Shown: positions 16,508 through 24,115 of the stretch, piece after piece
How positions within the stretch are numbered: the stretch's first letter is position 1
How the letters are laid out: each line of letters begins with the position of its first letter
The notes under the pieces: model-generated
What the model saw: only the letters and a program-made list of their open reading frames with translations
The model's database searches: none
Told to the model about the DNA's origin: nothing
NCBI GenBank assembly: GCA_902555435.1
Contig: CACDRL010000004.1
Span: 33,782-97,781, forward strand
DNA from: an uncultured Pelagibacteraceae bacterium
GTDB lineage: Bacteria > Pseudomonadota > Alphaproteobacteria > Pelagibacterales > Pelagibacteraceae
Direction: 5' to 3'
Length of the DNA: 64,000 nucleotides
Position numbers and translations under genes: made by a program

Positions 16508-16551
16508 TATAAAAAATTAATAAATTTACACTTTAGAGAGGTTCTAGTTTT

Positions 16552-18336
16552 ATGACAAAAATGACAACAGAAGAAGCTTTTGTAAAAGTTTTACAAATGC
16601 ATGGAATTGAGCACGCTTTTGGAATTATTGGTTCAGCGTTTATGCCAATTTCAGATATTTTCCCTGATGCAGGAATTACATTTTGGGATGTTGCTCATGA
16701 AACAAATGGTGGTTTAATTGCTGATGGTTACACTAGAGCTACTGGTAAAATGTCCATGGTCATTGCACAAAATGGACCAGGAATAACAGGACTAGTAACT
16801 CCTATTAAAACTGCATATTGGAACCATACTCCTCTATTGTTGGTAACACCACAAGCTGCAAACAAAACTATGGGCCAAGGTGGTTTTCAAGAAGTTGAAC
16901 AAATGAACCTTTTTAAAGATATGGTTTGTTATCAAGAAGAAGTTAGAGATCCATCAAGAATGGCAGAAGTTCTTAATCGAGTAATTGAAAAAGCTATAAG
17001 AGGTTCAGCTCCTGCACAAATAAATGTTCCTAGAGATTATTGGTGCCAGGTTATTGATATTGATTTACCACCAATTGTAAGATTAGAAAGACAAGGTGGA
17101 GGTAACGATGCTGTTTCTAAAGCTGCTGATTTATTATCTAATGCAAAATTTCCAGTAATACTTTCAGGTGCTGGTGTTGTTATTGGTGGAGCTATTGATG
17201 CTACTAAAAATCTTGCTGAAAAATTAGACGCACCAGTATGTTCTGGTTATCAACATAACGATAGTTTTCCAGGAAGTCACCCACTAGCAGTAGGACCTTT
17301 AGGTTATAATGGTTCTAAAGCTGCAATGGAATTAATTTCAAAAGCAGATGTTGTTTTAGCACTAGGTACAAGACTAAATCCATTTTCAACTCTACCAGGA
17401 TATGGAATTGATTATTGGCCGAAGAATGCAAACATTATTCAGGTAGATATTAATCCTGATAGAATTGGTTTGACTAAAAAAGTAACTGTTGGAATAAGTG
17501 GTGATGCAAAACTAGTTGCTGAGCAAATTTTAGCAAAACTATCTTCAAACGCAGGAGATACCGATAGACAAGCTAGAAAAGATTTAATTCATCAAACAAA
17601 ATCAGCGTGGTTACAAAAACTTTCAAGTTTAGATCACGAAGATGATGATGAAGGAACAGTTTGGAATAAAGAAGCTAGACAAAGAGATGCGGATAGAATG
17701 TCACCAAGACAAGCTTGGAGAGCAATTCAATCTGGTATGCCTGATGATGTAATTATTTCAAGTGATATTGGAAATAACTGTGCAATAGGAAATGCTTATC
17801 CTACTTTTGAAAAACCAAGAAAATATTTAGCTCCAGGTTTATTTGGACCTTGTGGTTACGGATTTCCATCTATACTAGGTGCTAAAATTGGTTGTCCTGA
17901 TACTCCAGTGATTGGTTTTGCTGGTGACGGAGCTTTTGGTATCAGCATGAATGAAATGAGTTCATGTGCTAGGGAGGAATGGCCTGCAATTACTATGGTA
18001 ATTTTTAGAAACTATCAATGGGGAGCAGAGAAAAGAAATACTACTCTATGGTTTGATAATAATTTTGTTGGAACTGAGCTAGACCCTGAATTAAGTTATG
18101 CCAAAGTTGCTGATGCATGTGGCTTAAAAGGTGTAACTGTTAGAACAATGGAAGAAACAACAAATGCAATCAAGCAATCTTGTGAAGATCAAAAGAAAGG
18201 AATTACAACATTTATAGAAGTAATTCTAAACCAAGAGCTTGGAGAACCATTTAGAAGAGATGCGATGAAGAAACCGGTAAGAGTTGCTGGTATCAACAAA
18301 GCAGATATGAAGAAACAACCTTCATTAAACTCTTAA
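16552..18336 (+). CDS. xsc: Sulfoacetaldehyde acetyltransferase Xsc
   Basis: Thiamine-diphosphate enzyme that converts sulfoacetaldehyde plus phosphate into acetyl phosphate and sulfite, the key step of taurine and other C2 sulfonate degradation. The 594-residue protein has the acetolactate synthase fold but the Xsc-specific stretches HAFGIIGSAFMPISD (21-35), QAANKTMGQGGFQEVEQMNL (about 97-116) and YQWGAEKRNTTLWFDN in the last third. The catalytic Glu is Glu50 in VAHE, and the ThDP/Mg motif starts at GDGAFG in the third domain. An AGAGAGG ribosome site precedes the ATG. Acetyl phosphate would need Pta or AckA, neither of which is in the window. Confidence 0.96.
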   Translation: MTKMTTEEAFVKVLQMHGIEHAFGIIGSAFMPISDIFPDAGITFWDVAHETNGGLIADGYTRATGKMSMVIAQNGPGITGLVTPIKTAYWNHTPLLLVTPQAANKTMGQGGFQEVEQMNLFKDMVCYQEEVRDPSRMAEVLNRVIEKAIRGSAPAQINVPRDYWCQVIDIDLPPIVRLERQGGGNDAVSKAADLLSNAKFPVILSGAGVVIGGAIDATKNLAEKLDAPVCSGYQHNDSFPGSHPLAVGPLGYNGSKAAMELISKADVVLALGTRLNPFSTLPGYGIDYWPKNANIIQVDINPDRIGLTKKVTVGISGDAKLVAEQILAKLSSNAGDTDRQARKDLIHQTKSAWLQKLSSLDHEDDDEGTVWNKEARQRDADRMSPRQAWRAIQSGMPDDVIISSDIGNNCAIGNAYPTFEKPRKYLAPGLFGPCGYGFPSILGAKIGCPDTPVIGFAGDGAFGISMNEMSSCAREEWPAITMVIFRNYQWGAEKRNTTLWFDNNFVGTELDPELSYAKVADACGLKGVTVRTMEETTNAIKQSCEDQKKGITTFIEVILNQELGEPFRRDAMKKPVRVAGINKADMKKQPSLNS

Positions 18337-18359
18337 AATCTTTTAAAAATTTATCAATT

Positions 18360-18393
18360 ATCGTAAAGTCACTTCATGGAAGTGACTAACGAT
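18360..18393 (+). promoter_or_regulatory. Hairpin with the start codon as its loop, 5' end of the oxidase gene
   Basis: AGTCACTTC (18367-18375) and GAAGTGACT (18379-18387) form a perfect 9-bp stem whose 3-base loop is exactly the ATG start codon at 18376-18378. The stem extends through a 2x1 internal loop with ATCGT (18360-18364) pairing ACGAT (18389-18393). There is no T-run after it, so it is not a normal terminator for xsc. It could be a translational control element in the mRNA or a protein-binding palindrome in DNA. Structure is seen directly; function is inference. Confidence 0.5.
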
Positions 18394-19680
18394 AATAACT
18401 GTAGTTGGATTAATGACCTTAATCCAAGAACAAACATTAATTCCCTTTTAACAAACGATGAGTGTGATTGGTTAATAATAGGAGCTGGTTATACAGGTCT
18501 GTCTGCTGCAAGAAAATTAGCTCAAATAAATTCAAATTTAAAAATTATACTAGCAGATGCTCAACTAGCAGGTGAGGGCGCTAGTGGTAGAAATTCAGGT
18601 TATTTGGTTGATACAACTTTGAATGATGGTTTTACATCAAATAAAGAATTGGAAAATTATAAAAAGAAAGCTGATATTTATTCATTAGGAATAGATGTAG
18701 TAAAAAAATTTATTAAAGAACACCAAGTAGATTGTGATTGGAATGAAAGTGGAAAATATTTTGCTTCCTCAAAAATTGAAGATAAAAAAATTTTAGAAAA
18801 TTTTTCTAACACATTATCCAAACTAGGATTTGAACATAGTATATTAGGAAATAAGGAGTTATCTGAAAGATTAGGTACTTATTTTTATAATATTGGACTT
18901 TATACAAAGGGTGGTATTTTACTACATCCAGGAAAATTAGTTAGGGCAATGGTTGATGCTCTACCTTCCAATGTTTATTTGTATGAAAATTCTTGTTTAT
19001 TAAATTGGTCTAAAAATAAAGATTTTATTTATTGTAATTTCAAAAACGGAACAATTAAAACAAAAAACATTATTTTTGCTACGAATGGTTTTATGAAATC
19101 ATTAGGTATAAAATCAAATTATAATTTTCCTATTACTTTAACTGCCAGCATGACAAGAAGATTATCCGATGAAGAATTTAAATCTATCGGAGAACCAAAA
19201 GAGTGGGGAGTACTACCTGTAAGGCCAATGGGCGCCACAATTAGAATGACAAAAGATAGAAGAATTTTAATAAGAAATACAGCCGAAGTTCACAGTCCAT
19301 TTAATATGTCTAAAAAAATTCTTGAAAAAAGATCTATAAGTCAGAAAATTGGAATACAAAAAAGATTTCCTCAATTACCCAATGATATAATTAAATCATC
19401 CTGGTCTGGAATTGTATCAAGAACAAGGAATAGCTCTCAAATATTTGAAAAAATTGATAGTAATATTTTTGCTGTAGGTTGTTATAACGGATCAGGTATT
19501 GGCGTAGGAACTTTATTTGGTGAACAAATTGCACTTAAAGCAATTAATGAAAATACAAGTGAAATAAAAACAATTGAAGCAAGAAACAAACCTACTTGGT
19601 TACCACCTCAACCTTTTTTAAATTTAGGGATTAAAACAAGATTAATTTATGAACGTTTAAGAGCTAGATCTGAAATTTAA
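18376..19680 (+). CDS. FAD-dependent oxidoreductase, DAO family (possible taurine/amine oxidase or dehydrogenase)
   Basis: A 434-residue flavoprotein with the dinucleotide-binding motif IIGAGYTG at 34-41 and the DAO-family stretch GEGASGRNSGYLVD near 66-79, followed by a C-terminal substrate domain with FAVGCYNGSGIGVGTLFGE near 373-391. It most resembles the amine/amino acid oxidases of the PuuB/OrdL and TauY type. It begins 39 bases after xsc on the same strand, so the attractive assignment is deamination of taurine to sulfoacetaldehyde, the Xsc substrate. No TauX-type small subunit is seen. The first Met-containing start is the ATG inside a hairpin loop; no other ATG precedes the FAD motif. 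Substrate is unproven. Confidence 0.8.
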   Translation: MEVTNDNNCSWINDLNPRTNINSLLTNDECDWLIIGAGYTGLSAARKLAQINSNLKIILADAQLAGEGASGRNSGYLVDTTLNDGFTSNKELENYKKKADIYSLGIDVVKKFIKEHQVDCDWNESGKYFASSKIEDKKILENFSNTLSKLGFEHSILGNKELSERLGTYFYNIGLYTKGGILLHPGKLVRAMVDALPSNVYLYENSCLLNWSKNKDFIYCNFKNGTIKTKNIIFATNGFMKSLGIKSNYNFPITLTASMTRRLSDEEFKSIGEPKEWGVLPVRPMGATIRMTKDRRILIRNTAEVHSPFNMSKKILEKRSISQKIGIQKRFPQLPNDIIKSSWSGIVSRTRNSSQIFEKIDSNIFAVGCYNGSGIGVGTLFGEQIALKAINENTSEIKTIEARNKPTWLPPQPFLNLGIKTRLIYERLRARSEI

Positions 19681-20453
19681 ACAATATTTGCCTTTACAGA
19701 TCCAAGTTTTTCAATTTTAGCAGAATGTATTCCTTTTTTAACTATTGGAACAACTCCAACCGTAGATCCTGTGAAAACATAAAAATCTTTGTCTAAATTA
19801 ATTTTATCTTTTTTAACTTTATTTAAAATAAATCTTAAAGAATTTATTGGATTTATATAAACAGCATTAGTATTTCCATCTACACTTTGCTTAGCTTTTT
19901 TATTTGCAATATTTGTTTTTAAATTACCTATGTTAATTTTTTTAAATTTTTTCTTTTGACCTATTAAAAATTTAATATTACCCCCAAAGTCACTGCTTAA
20001 ATCTCCAAAAGAAGTAATACCTTTTCTTTTTTGTCTATATCCAACTACTTCGATACAAGGTGCCATGTGCGAAATATATTTAGATACATTTTTGTTGGAT
20101 ATTTTGCCTTTAGAGGAGAAAAAATTTTTTTTGATTAAATAACAAACTTCAACCTCAATACCTAAAGTATATTTGTTTATTTTTACTTTCTTACCGCTTT
20201 TTATTAAGTTTTTTTTAAAAACAGATGCAATAAAAGGTTCTTTTTCTTTTAGTTTTTTCATTAATGGAATACCTGTTCCACCAGCTTTAAAACCTATTAT
20301 GGGATCTTTAATTTTGCTTTCACACAATTTTCTAAATTTGTCTGCTTCAGTAAGTTTTTTTGTAAATTTACTAGGTATTGGAGAAATGATTTTGTTTTTT
20401 AGAAAAGCATTTACTAATTTATCTGAAAATTTTTCTTTAAGTGTTCTTGTCAT
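19677..20453 (-). CDS. 2-keto-4-pentenoate hydratase / fumarylacetoacetate hydrolase family protein
   Basis: A 258-residue cytosolic protein of the MhpD-like hydratase/decarboxylase group. Recognisable features are IIGFKAGGTG near 52-61 (family GYKIG-like), the metal-binding strand GIEVEVCYLI near 98-107 that carries the two conserved acidic residues, APCIEVVGYRQ near 133-143 and TGSTVG near 228-233. Family members hydrate 2-oxopent-4-enoate or act on related 2-oxo acids. Very Lys-rich, as usual in this genome. It overlaps the oxidase gene end by 4 bases tail to tail and follows the DMT gene by 13 bases, so it probably belongs to that leftward pair. Confidence 0.75.
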   Translation of the reverse strand: MTRTLKEKFSDKLVNAFLKNKIISPIPSKFTKKLTEADKFRKLCESKIKDPIIGFKAGGTGIPLMKKLKEKEPFIASVFKKNLIKSGKKVKINKYTLGIEVEVCYLIKKNFFSSKGKISNKNVSKYISHMAPCIEVVGYRQKRKGITSFGDLSSDFGGNIKFLIGQKKKFKKINIGNLKTNIANKKAKQSVDGNTNAVYINPINSLRFILNKVKKDKINLDKDFYVFTGSTVGVVPIVKKGIHSAKIEKLGSVKANIV

Positions 20454-20466
20454 ATAAGTTTTAAAT

Positions 20467-21327
20467 TTATTTTTTTTTAGTTTGATTTATAACAAATATT
20501 CCTGAAGTTGTAATTATTATTGCTCCTATAATAGTAAATAAATCTGGAACATCATCATAAAAGAAAAATCCAAAAATTATTGCCCAAAAAATTAAAGTAT
20601 AATGGAAGGGTTGAATTATGCTAGCTCTTGCGTTTTTGAGTGCTAATATTTGAAAGTATATACCTAATGAAAAAAATAAACCAATTGGCACAAAGAAATA
20701 TAAAGAATTAAAATCAATAGGTTGCCAAAAATTAAATGCCATTATTGAAGTTATAATAATCCCAACTAAAGAAGAGTAGAACAAGGATACTTCAGGAGCA
20801 TCATATTCAGTTATTTTTTTTGTTGCTACTTGATAAAGACCTAGAAAAAAAGCTGCTAACAAAGGGATAAAAGAATTTACACTAAATACATCAGATGCAG
20901 GTCTAATAATAATCAAAACTCCAATAAAACCAATAAATATTGCTATCCAAGTTTTGATTGATACTCTCTCATTTAAAATAAATACAGATAAAGCAACTAT
21001 AATTATTGGTGCAAGTGCACCTATGCTATGCGCATTTGCTAAAGACAAATGTTTAAAAGATAAAACAAAAAATCCAGACTCTAAAATTGATAGCAGGCTT
21101 CTTGTTATTTGAAGTTTTAAATTATTAGATCTATAAAAATTAGTATTGTTAGCTCTTTTTGCCTCTATCATGCTTAGCAAAAGTACAAAAGTATATTTAA
21201 TAAATAACAATTGAAATATAGAATAGTGAATTACTGCAGTTTTTTGAACTGCATCAAGAATTGAAAATGAAAAATAAGCAATTATTGCAAAAATAATTCC
21301 TAGTGTTTCTTTTGATTTAAATTTCAT
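20467..21327 (-). CDS. DMT superfamily (EamA) transporter
   Basis: A 286-residue membrane protein with ten predicted hydrophobic segments arranged as two EamA repeats of five. Features include the N-terminal segment IIFAIIAYFSFSILDAVQKT, the GALAPIIIVALSVFILNERVS pattern at the end of the first repeat (EamA proteins typically end each repeat with a conserved P....L.....L.E) and the matching FFYDDVPDLFTIIGAIII at the end of the second. Substrate unknown; family members move metabolites, often outward. First gene of a leftward pair with the hydratase, and divergent from the LysE-type exporter with 52 bases between starts. Confidence 0.82.
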   Translation of the reverse strand: MKFKSKETLGIIFAIIAYFSFSILDAVQKTAVIHYSIFQLLFIKYTFVLLLSMIEAKRANNTNFYRSNNLKLQITRSLLSILESGFFVLSFKHLSLANAHSIGALAPIIIVALSVFILNERVSIKTWIAIFIGFIGVLIIIRPASDVFSVNSFIPLLAAFFLGLYQVATKKITEYDAPEVSLFYSSLVGIIITSIMAFNFWQPIDFNSLYFFVPIGLFFSLGIYFQILALKNARASIIQPFHYTLIFWAIIFGFFFYDDVPDLFTIIGAIIITTSGIFVINQTKKK

Positions 21328-21379
21328 TTTTTTTTGTTTTAATTTTATTTCAAGTTGTTATTGATTAATTCAGACTGTC

Positions 21380-21979
21380 ATGGATTTTGTATTACTATAT
21401 TTTGTTATAGCAAGTTTTTTAATAGTGATAGTGCCTGGCCCCACTGTTAGTCTTATAATTGCTAATTCTTTAAGATCTGGTGTAAAAGCAGGATTATTAA
21501 ATGTTTTTGGTACCCAAATTGGCGTTTTAATTTTGTTATTTTTATTAGCACTTGGATTTGAGATAATTTCTCCTTTTCTAGAAGTGATCATTAATTATGT
21601 AAGAATTCTAGGGTCAATTTATTTAATTTCACTTGGAGTAATTACAATTAAGTCAGATATTGATTTAAACAAAACTCAAGTAACTAAATTTGAAAAAAAA
21701 TATTTTCTCCAAGGATTAATAGTGATTTTAACTAATCCAAAAATATTTTTGTTCCTTGGTGCATTTATTCCTCAATTTATTAATATAAATGAACCTGTTA
21801 GCTATCAGATAATTTATTATGGAATTATCTTTATAATTGTAGCTACAATATTTGATAGCTCATATGCATTTGTATTTGGCAAGTTTAGAGAATTGATAGC
21901 ATCACAATATTTTAAAGTTTTAAATAAAATTGGTGGATTTATATTAATTCTTGTTGGTATTTGGATGTTTTTTTATTAA
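21380..21979 (+). CDS. LysE family amino acid/metabolite exporter
   Basis: A 199-residue membrane protein with six hydrophobic segments. The N-terminal region has the family signature VPGPTVSLIIANSLRSGVKAG (residues 17-37 by pattern P-G-P), a glycine-rich second segment, and LTNPKIFLFLGAFIPQF near 113-129, matching the LysE/RhtB conserved NPK..LFF...PQF. Substrates of the family include Lys, Arg, homoserine and threonine; none can be chosen here. The stop overlaps the end of the opposing M23 peptidase gene by 4 bases. Confidence 0.88.
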   Translation: MDFVLLYFVIASFLIVIVPGPTVSLIIANSLRSGVKAGLLNVFGTQIGVLILLFLLALGFEIISPFLEVIINYVRILGSIYLISLGVITIKSDIDLNKTQVTKFEKKYFLQGLIVILTNPKIFLFLGAFIPQFININEPVSYQIIYYGIIFIIVATIFDSSYAFVFGKFRELIASQYFKVLNKIGGFILILVGIWMFFY

Positions 21980-22779
21980 TTTTCCAAAACAGACATTGGA
22001 TCCAATCTAGTTTGAAACCAATTAACTCTAAAATCAAGATGAGGTCCAGTTGATCTTCCTGTCGATCCGACTGTTCCAATAATATCTCCTTGATTAATTA
22101 AATCTCCCACAGAAACTAAAATATTTTCTAAATGTGAATATATTGTTGAGATGCCATGACCGTGATCCATAATTACTGTACCGCCTGTGTAATATAAATC
22201 ATCTTCAGCCATTGTAACTTTTCCTGAGGCAGATGATTTAATCATAGTGCCTTGTTTTGCAGCTATATCAATTCCGTAATGTGGCCATCTAGGTTTACCG
22301 TTTAAAATTCTTTGACTACCATAAACACCACTAATTATTCCTTCAACAGGCATTATAAATTTTTGCTTAAAAAATTGTAATTCAGAATTAATTGCTCTTG
22401 CTTCACCAATTGCATTATTTTCTTTTTTAATTCTTTTATAGACTGACTCGGGTGGGGTTACTTTGCTTTCTTCTAAGCCATCTATTCTTTGAATATTGTA
22501 TTTTCTTTTTAAAACTTTTTTGGTTATTGTAGATTTTTTTCCATCAAAGATTTTTGTAAAAGTAAGATCATATTTTTGATCTCTATCAATACCAAAAACA
22601 AAAAAACCATCCTGTGATACTCTTACCTCTTTTTTTCCAACGATTATCTTGGCGCCAGGATTTGTCTTTGCTAAAATAAAATGACCTTGTAAGAATTTAC
22701 CTTGAAATTCTATTGCGTTTGCAGTTGAAAAAAAAAAGAAAAATATTAGAAAAAATCTATTTATTACTGAGCTGTCCAT
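21976..22779 (-). CDS. M23 family (LytM-type) peptidase, exported
   Basis: A secreted murein endopeptidase-type protein. From the ATG at 22779 there is a clear signal peptide (MDSSVINRFF then a Phe-rich core, cleavage after TANA), giving 267 residues; the frame is open further upstream to 22842 but that adds a hydrophilic leader before the signal peptide, so the later start is preferred. The C-terminal domain has the zinc motif HYGIDIA (family H...D) and HLDFRVNW (H-x-D/H), with DHGHGISTIYSHL between, as in Zn-active LytM domains. It overlaps the upstream SDR gene by 16 bases. Likely acts in the periplasm on peptidoglycan cross-links. Confidence 0.85.
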   Translation of the reverse strand: MDSSVINRFFLIFFFFFSTANAIEFQGKFLQGHFILAKTNPGAKIIVGKKEVRVSQDGFFVFGIDRDQKYDLTFTKIFDGKKSTITKKVLKRKYNIQRIDGLEESKVTPPESVYKRIKKENNAIGEARAINSELQFFKQKFIMPVEGIISGVYGSQRILNGKPRWPHYGIDIAAKQGTMIKSSASGKVTMAEDDLYYTGGTVIMDHGHGISTIYSHLENILVSVGDLINQGDIIGTVGSTGRSTGPHLDFRVNWFQTRLDPMSVLEN

Positions 22780-23522
22780 CCACCGTCTATTATAATTGAT
22801 GTTCCGGTTATCATTGAGGAAGCAGGTGAGGCTAAGAAACAAACTGTTGTTGCTACATCACTTTCAGTTGCTGCTTTTCCCATTGGAATGTTTCCAAGTG
22901 CCAGTTTTTTAAATTTTTTATTTTTAAAGAAATTTTTAACCATTGGAGTTTCAACAAACGTAGGAGCAACGGTATTAACTCTTATATTTCTTTTAGCTAA
23001 CTCTACACCCATACCCTTTGTTAAACCTTCAATTCCAAATTTGGTCATATTATAAACATTTCTACCACCCATACCGACATGACCTAATTGGGAAGACATA
23101 TTAATAATAGAGCCAGGTCTTTTTTTATTTTTTAGCATTTTTTTTACAACTAATTGGGCAACATTAAATGCAGCTTTAAGATTTAAATCTACTAAGTAGT
23201 TCATGCTTGTTTGTTTGATTTTTTCAAAGGGTTCAGGGATATTGGTTCCAGCATTATTTACTAAGACATCAATAATTTTGATTTTTTCTAATTTTGTTTT
23301 TAGTTCTTCATAATTCATTACATCACAAGGAACTTTAATCACTTTACCTTTAATTTTTTTTATGTCTTTTTCTAGTTTATTTAAATCAGAGGGTGTTCTG
23401 CTTAATGCTATTACAATCGCACCAGCTTCTGCCAGTGCAATAGAACAAGCTCTTCCAAGCCCTTTGCCAGCACCGGTAACTAGCGTGTACTTATTTTTAA
23501 GATTAATTTTTTGAAGATACAT
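22764..23522 (-). CDS. Short-chain dehydrogenase/reductase (SDR)
   Basis: A 252-residue classical SDR. The cofactor motif TGAGKGLG is at about 15-22, NNAGTN at about 88-93, and the catalytic set is Ser in MSSQLG (about 143), Tyr and Lys in YNMTKFG (about 157-161). The C-terminal TGTSIIIDGGWTAQ is the usual SDR ending. Substrate not evident; gluconate 5-dehydrogenase and 3-oxoacyl reductase type enzymes share this pattern. Its start overlaps the TerC stop by one base (TAATG), and its end overlaps the peptidase start, so it sits inside a tightly packed leftward run from the GMC oxidoreductase. Confidence 0.88.
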   Translation of the reverse strand: MYLQKINLKNKYTLVTGAGKGLGRACSIALAEAGAIVIALSRTPSDLNKLEKDIKKIKGKVIKVPCDVMNYEELKTKLEKIKIIDVLVNNAGTNIPEPFEKIKQTSMNYLVDLNLKAAFNVAQLVVKKMLKNKKRPGSIINMSSQLGHVGMGGRNVYNMTKFGIEGLTKGMGVELAKRNIRVNTVAPTFVETPMVKNFFKNKKFKKLALGNIPMGKAATESDVATTVCFLASPASSMITGTSIIIDGGWTAQ

Positions 23523-24115
23523 TAAAAGAATATTATTTTAATATCTGTATAAATCAACTCAACAGCTACTATTAATATTGCTAATAATCCAACCCATGCA
23601 ATCCATTTGTATTTTTTTATCCATCCAGAAATTAATGTTGCGGCAGTTGCCATTAAAACAATCGATAGAACTAATCCAAATACAAGTAATCCATAATGAT
23701 CTCCTGCAGCACCAGCCACACCCAAAACATTATCTAAACTCATTGTAAAATCAGCAAGTAACACAGTCCAAATTGCTTTTAAAAAACTTGAGTTATCTAC
23801 TTTTATGTCTTCTTCTGTGTCAGATCCTTTTATTACATCAACATAAAGTTTGTAAACAATATAAAGAAGTAAAATTCCTCCAATAAGTCTTAGCCCAGTA
23901 ATTTGTAAGAGATATGCAGTTAGCAAGGTTAATATTATTCTTAAAACTACTGCACCACCAATTCCCCAAAATATAACTTTCTTCCTTTGTTCAACAGGAA
24001 ATTTGGAAGCTACCATTCCAATTATAATGGCATTGTCACCAGCTAGAACTAAATCTATAAAAATAATTTGAGTTAAAATAGCAATCTGTTCTGGTGTAAA
24101 ATATTCTGCAAACAT
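23522..24115 (-). CDS. TerC family integral membrane protein
   Basis: A 197-residue membrane protein with about six to seven hydrophobic segments. The TerC signatures are LVLAGDNAIIIGMV in the first segment (residues 22-35) and ADFTMSLDNVLGVAGA later (about 120-135); both contain the acidic residue plus Asn (GDN, LDN) thought to bind divalent metal. Relatives export manganese or supply it to exported proteins, and others are linked to tellurite resistance. It is coupled by one-base stop/start overlaps to both the GMC oxidoreductase upstream and the SDR downstream. Confidence 0.92.
   Translation of the reverse strand: MFAEYFTPEQIAILTQIIFIDLVLAGDNAIIIGMVASKFPVEQRKKVIFWGIGGAVVLRIILTLLTAYLLQITGLRLIGGILLLYIVYKLYVDVIKGSDTEEDIKVDNSSFLKAIWTVLLADFTMSLDNVLGVAGAAGDHYGLLVFGLVLSIVLMATAATLISGWIKKYKWIAWVGLLAILIVAVELIYTDIKIIFF

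Noticed and set aside
18360..18393. Hairpin after xsc as an intrinsic terminator
   Set aside because: No T run follows and the stem contains the next start codon. Listed as a regulatory candidate instead.
22780..22842. Longer N-terminus for the M23 peptidase
   Set aside because: It would put a polar 21-residue leader before a clear signal peptide and overlap the SDR gene by 79 bases.
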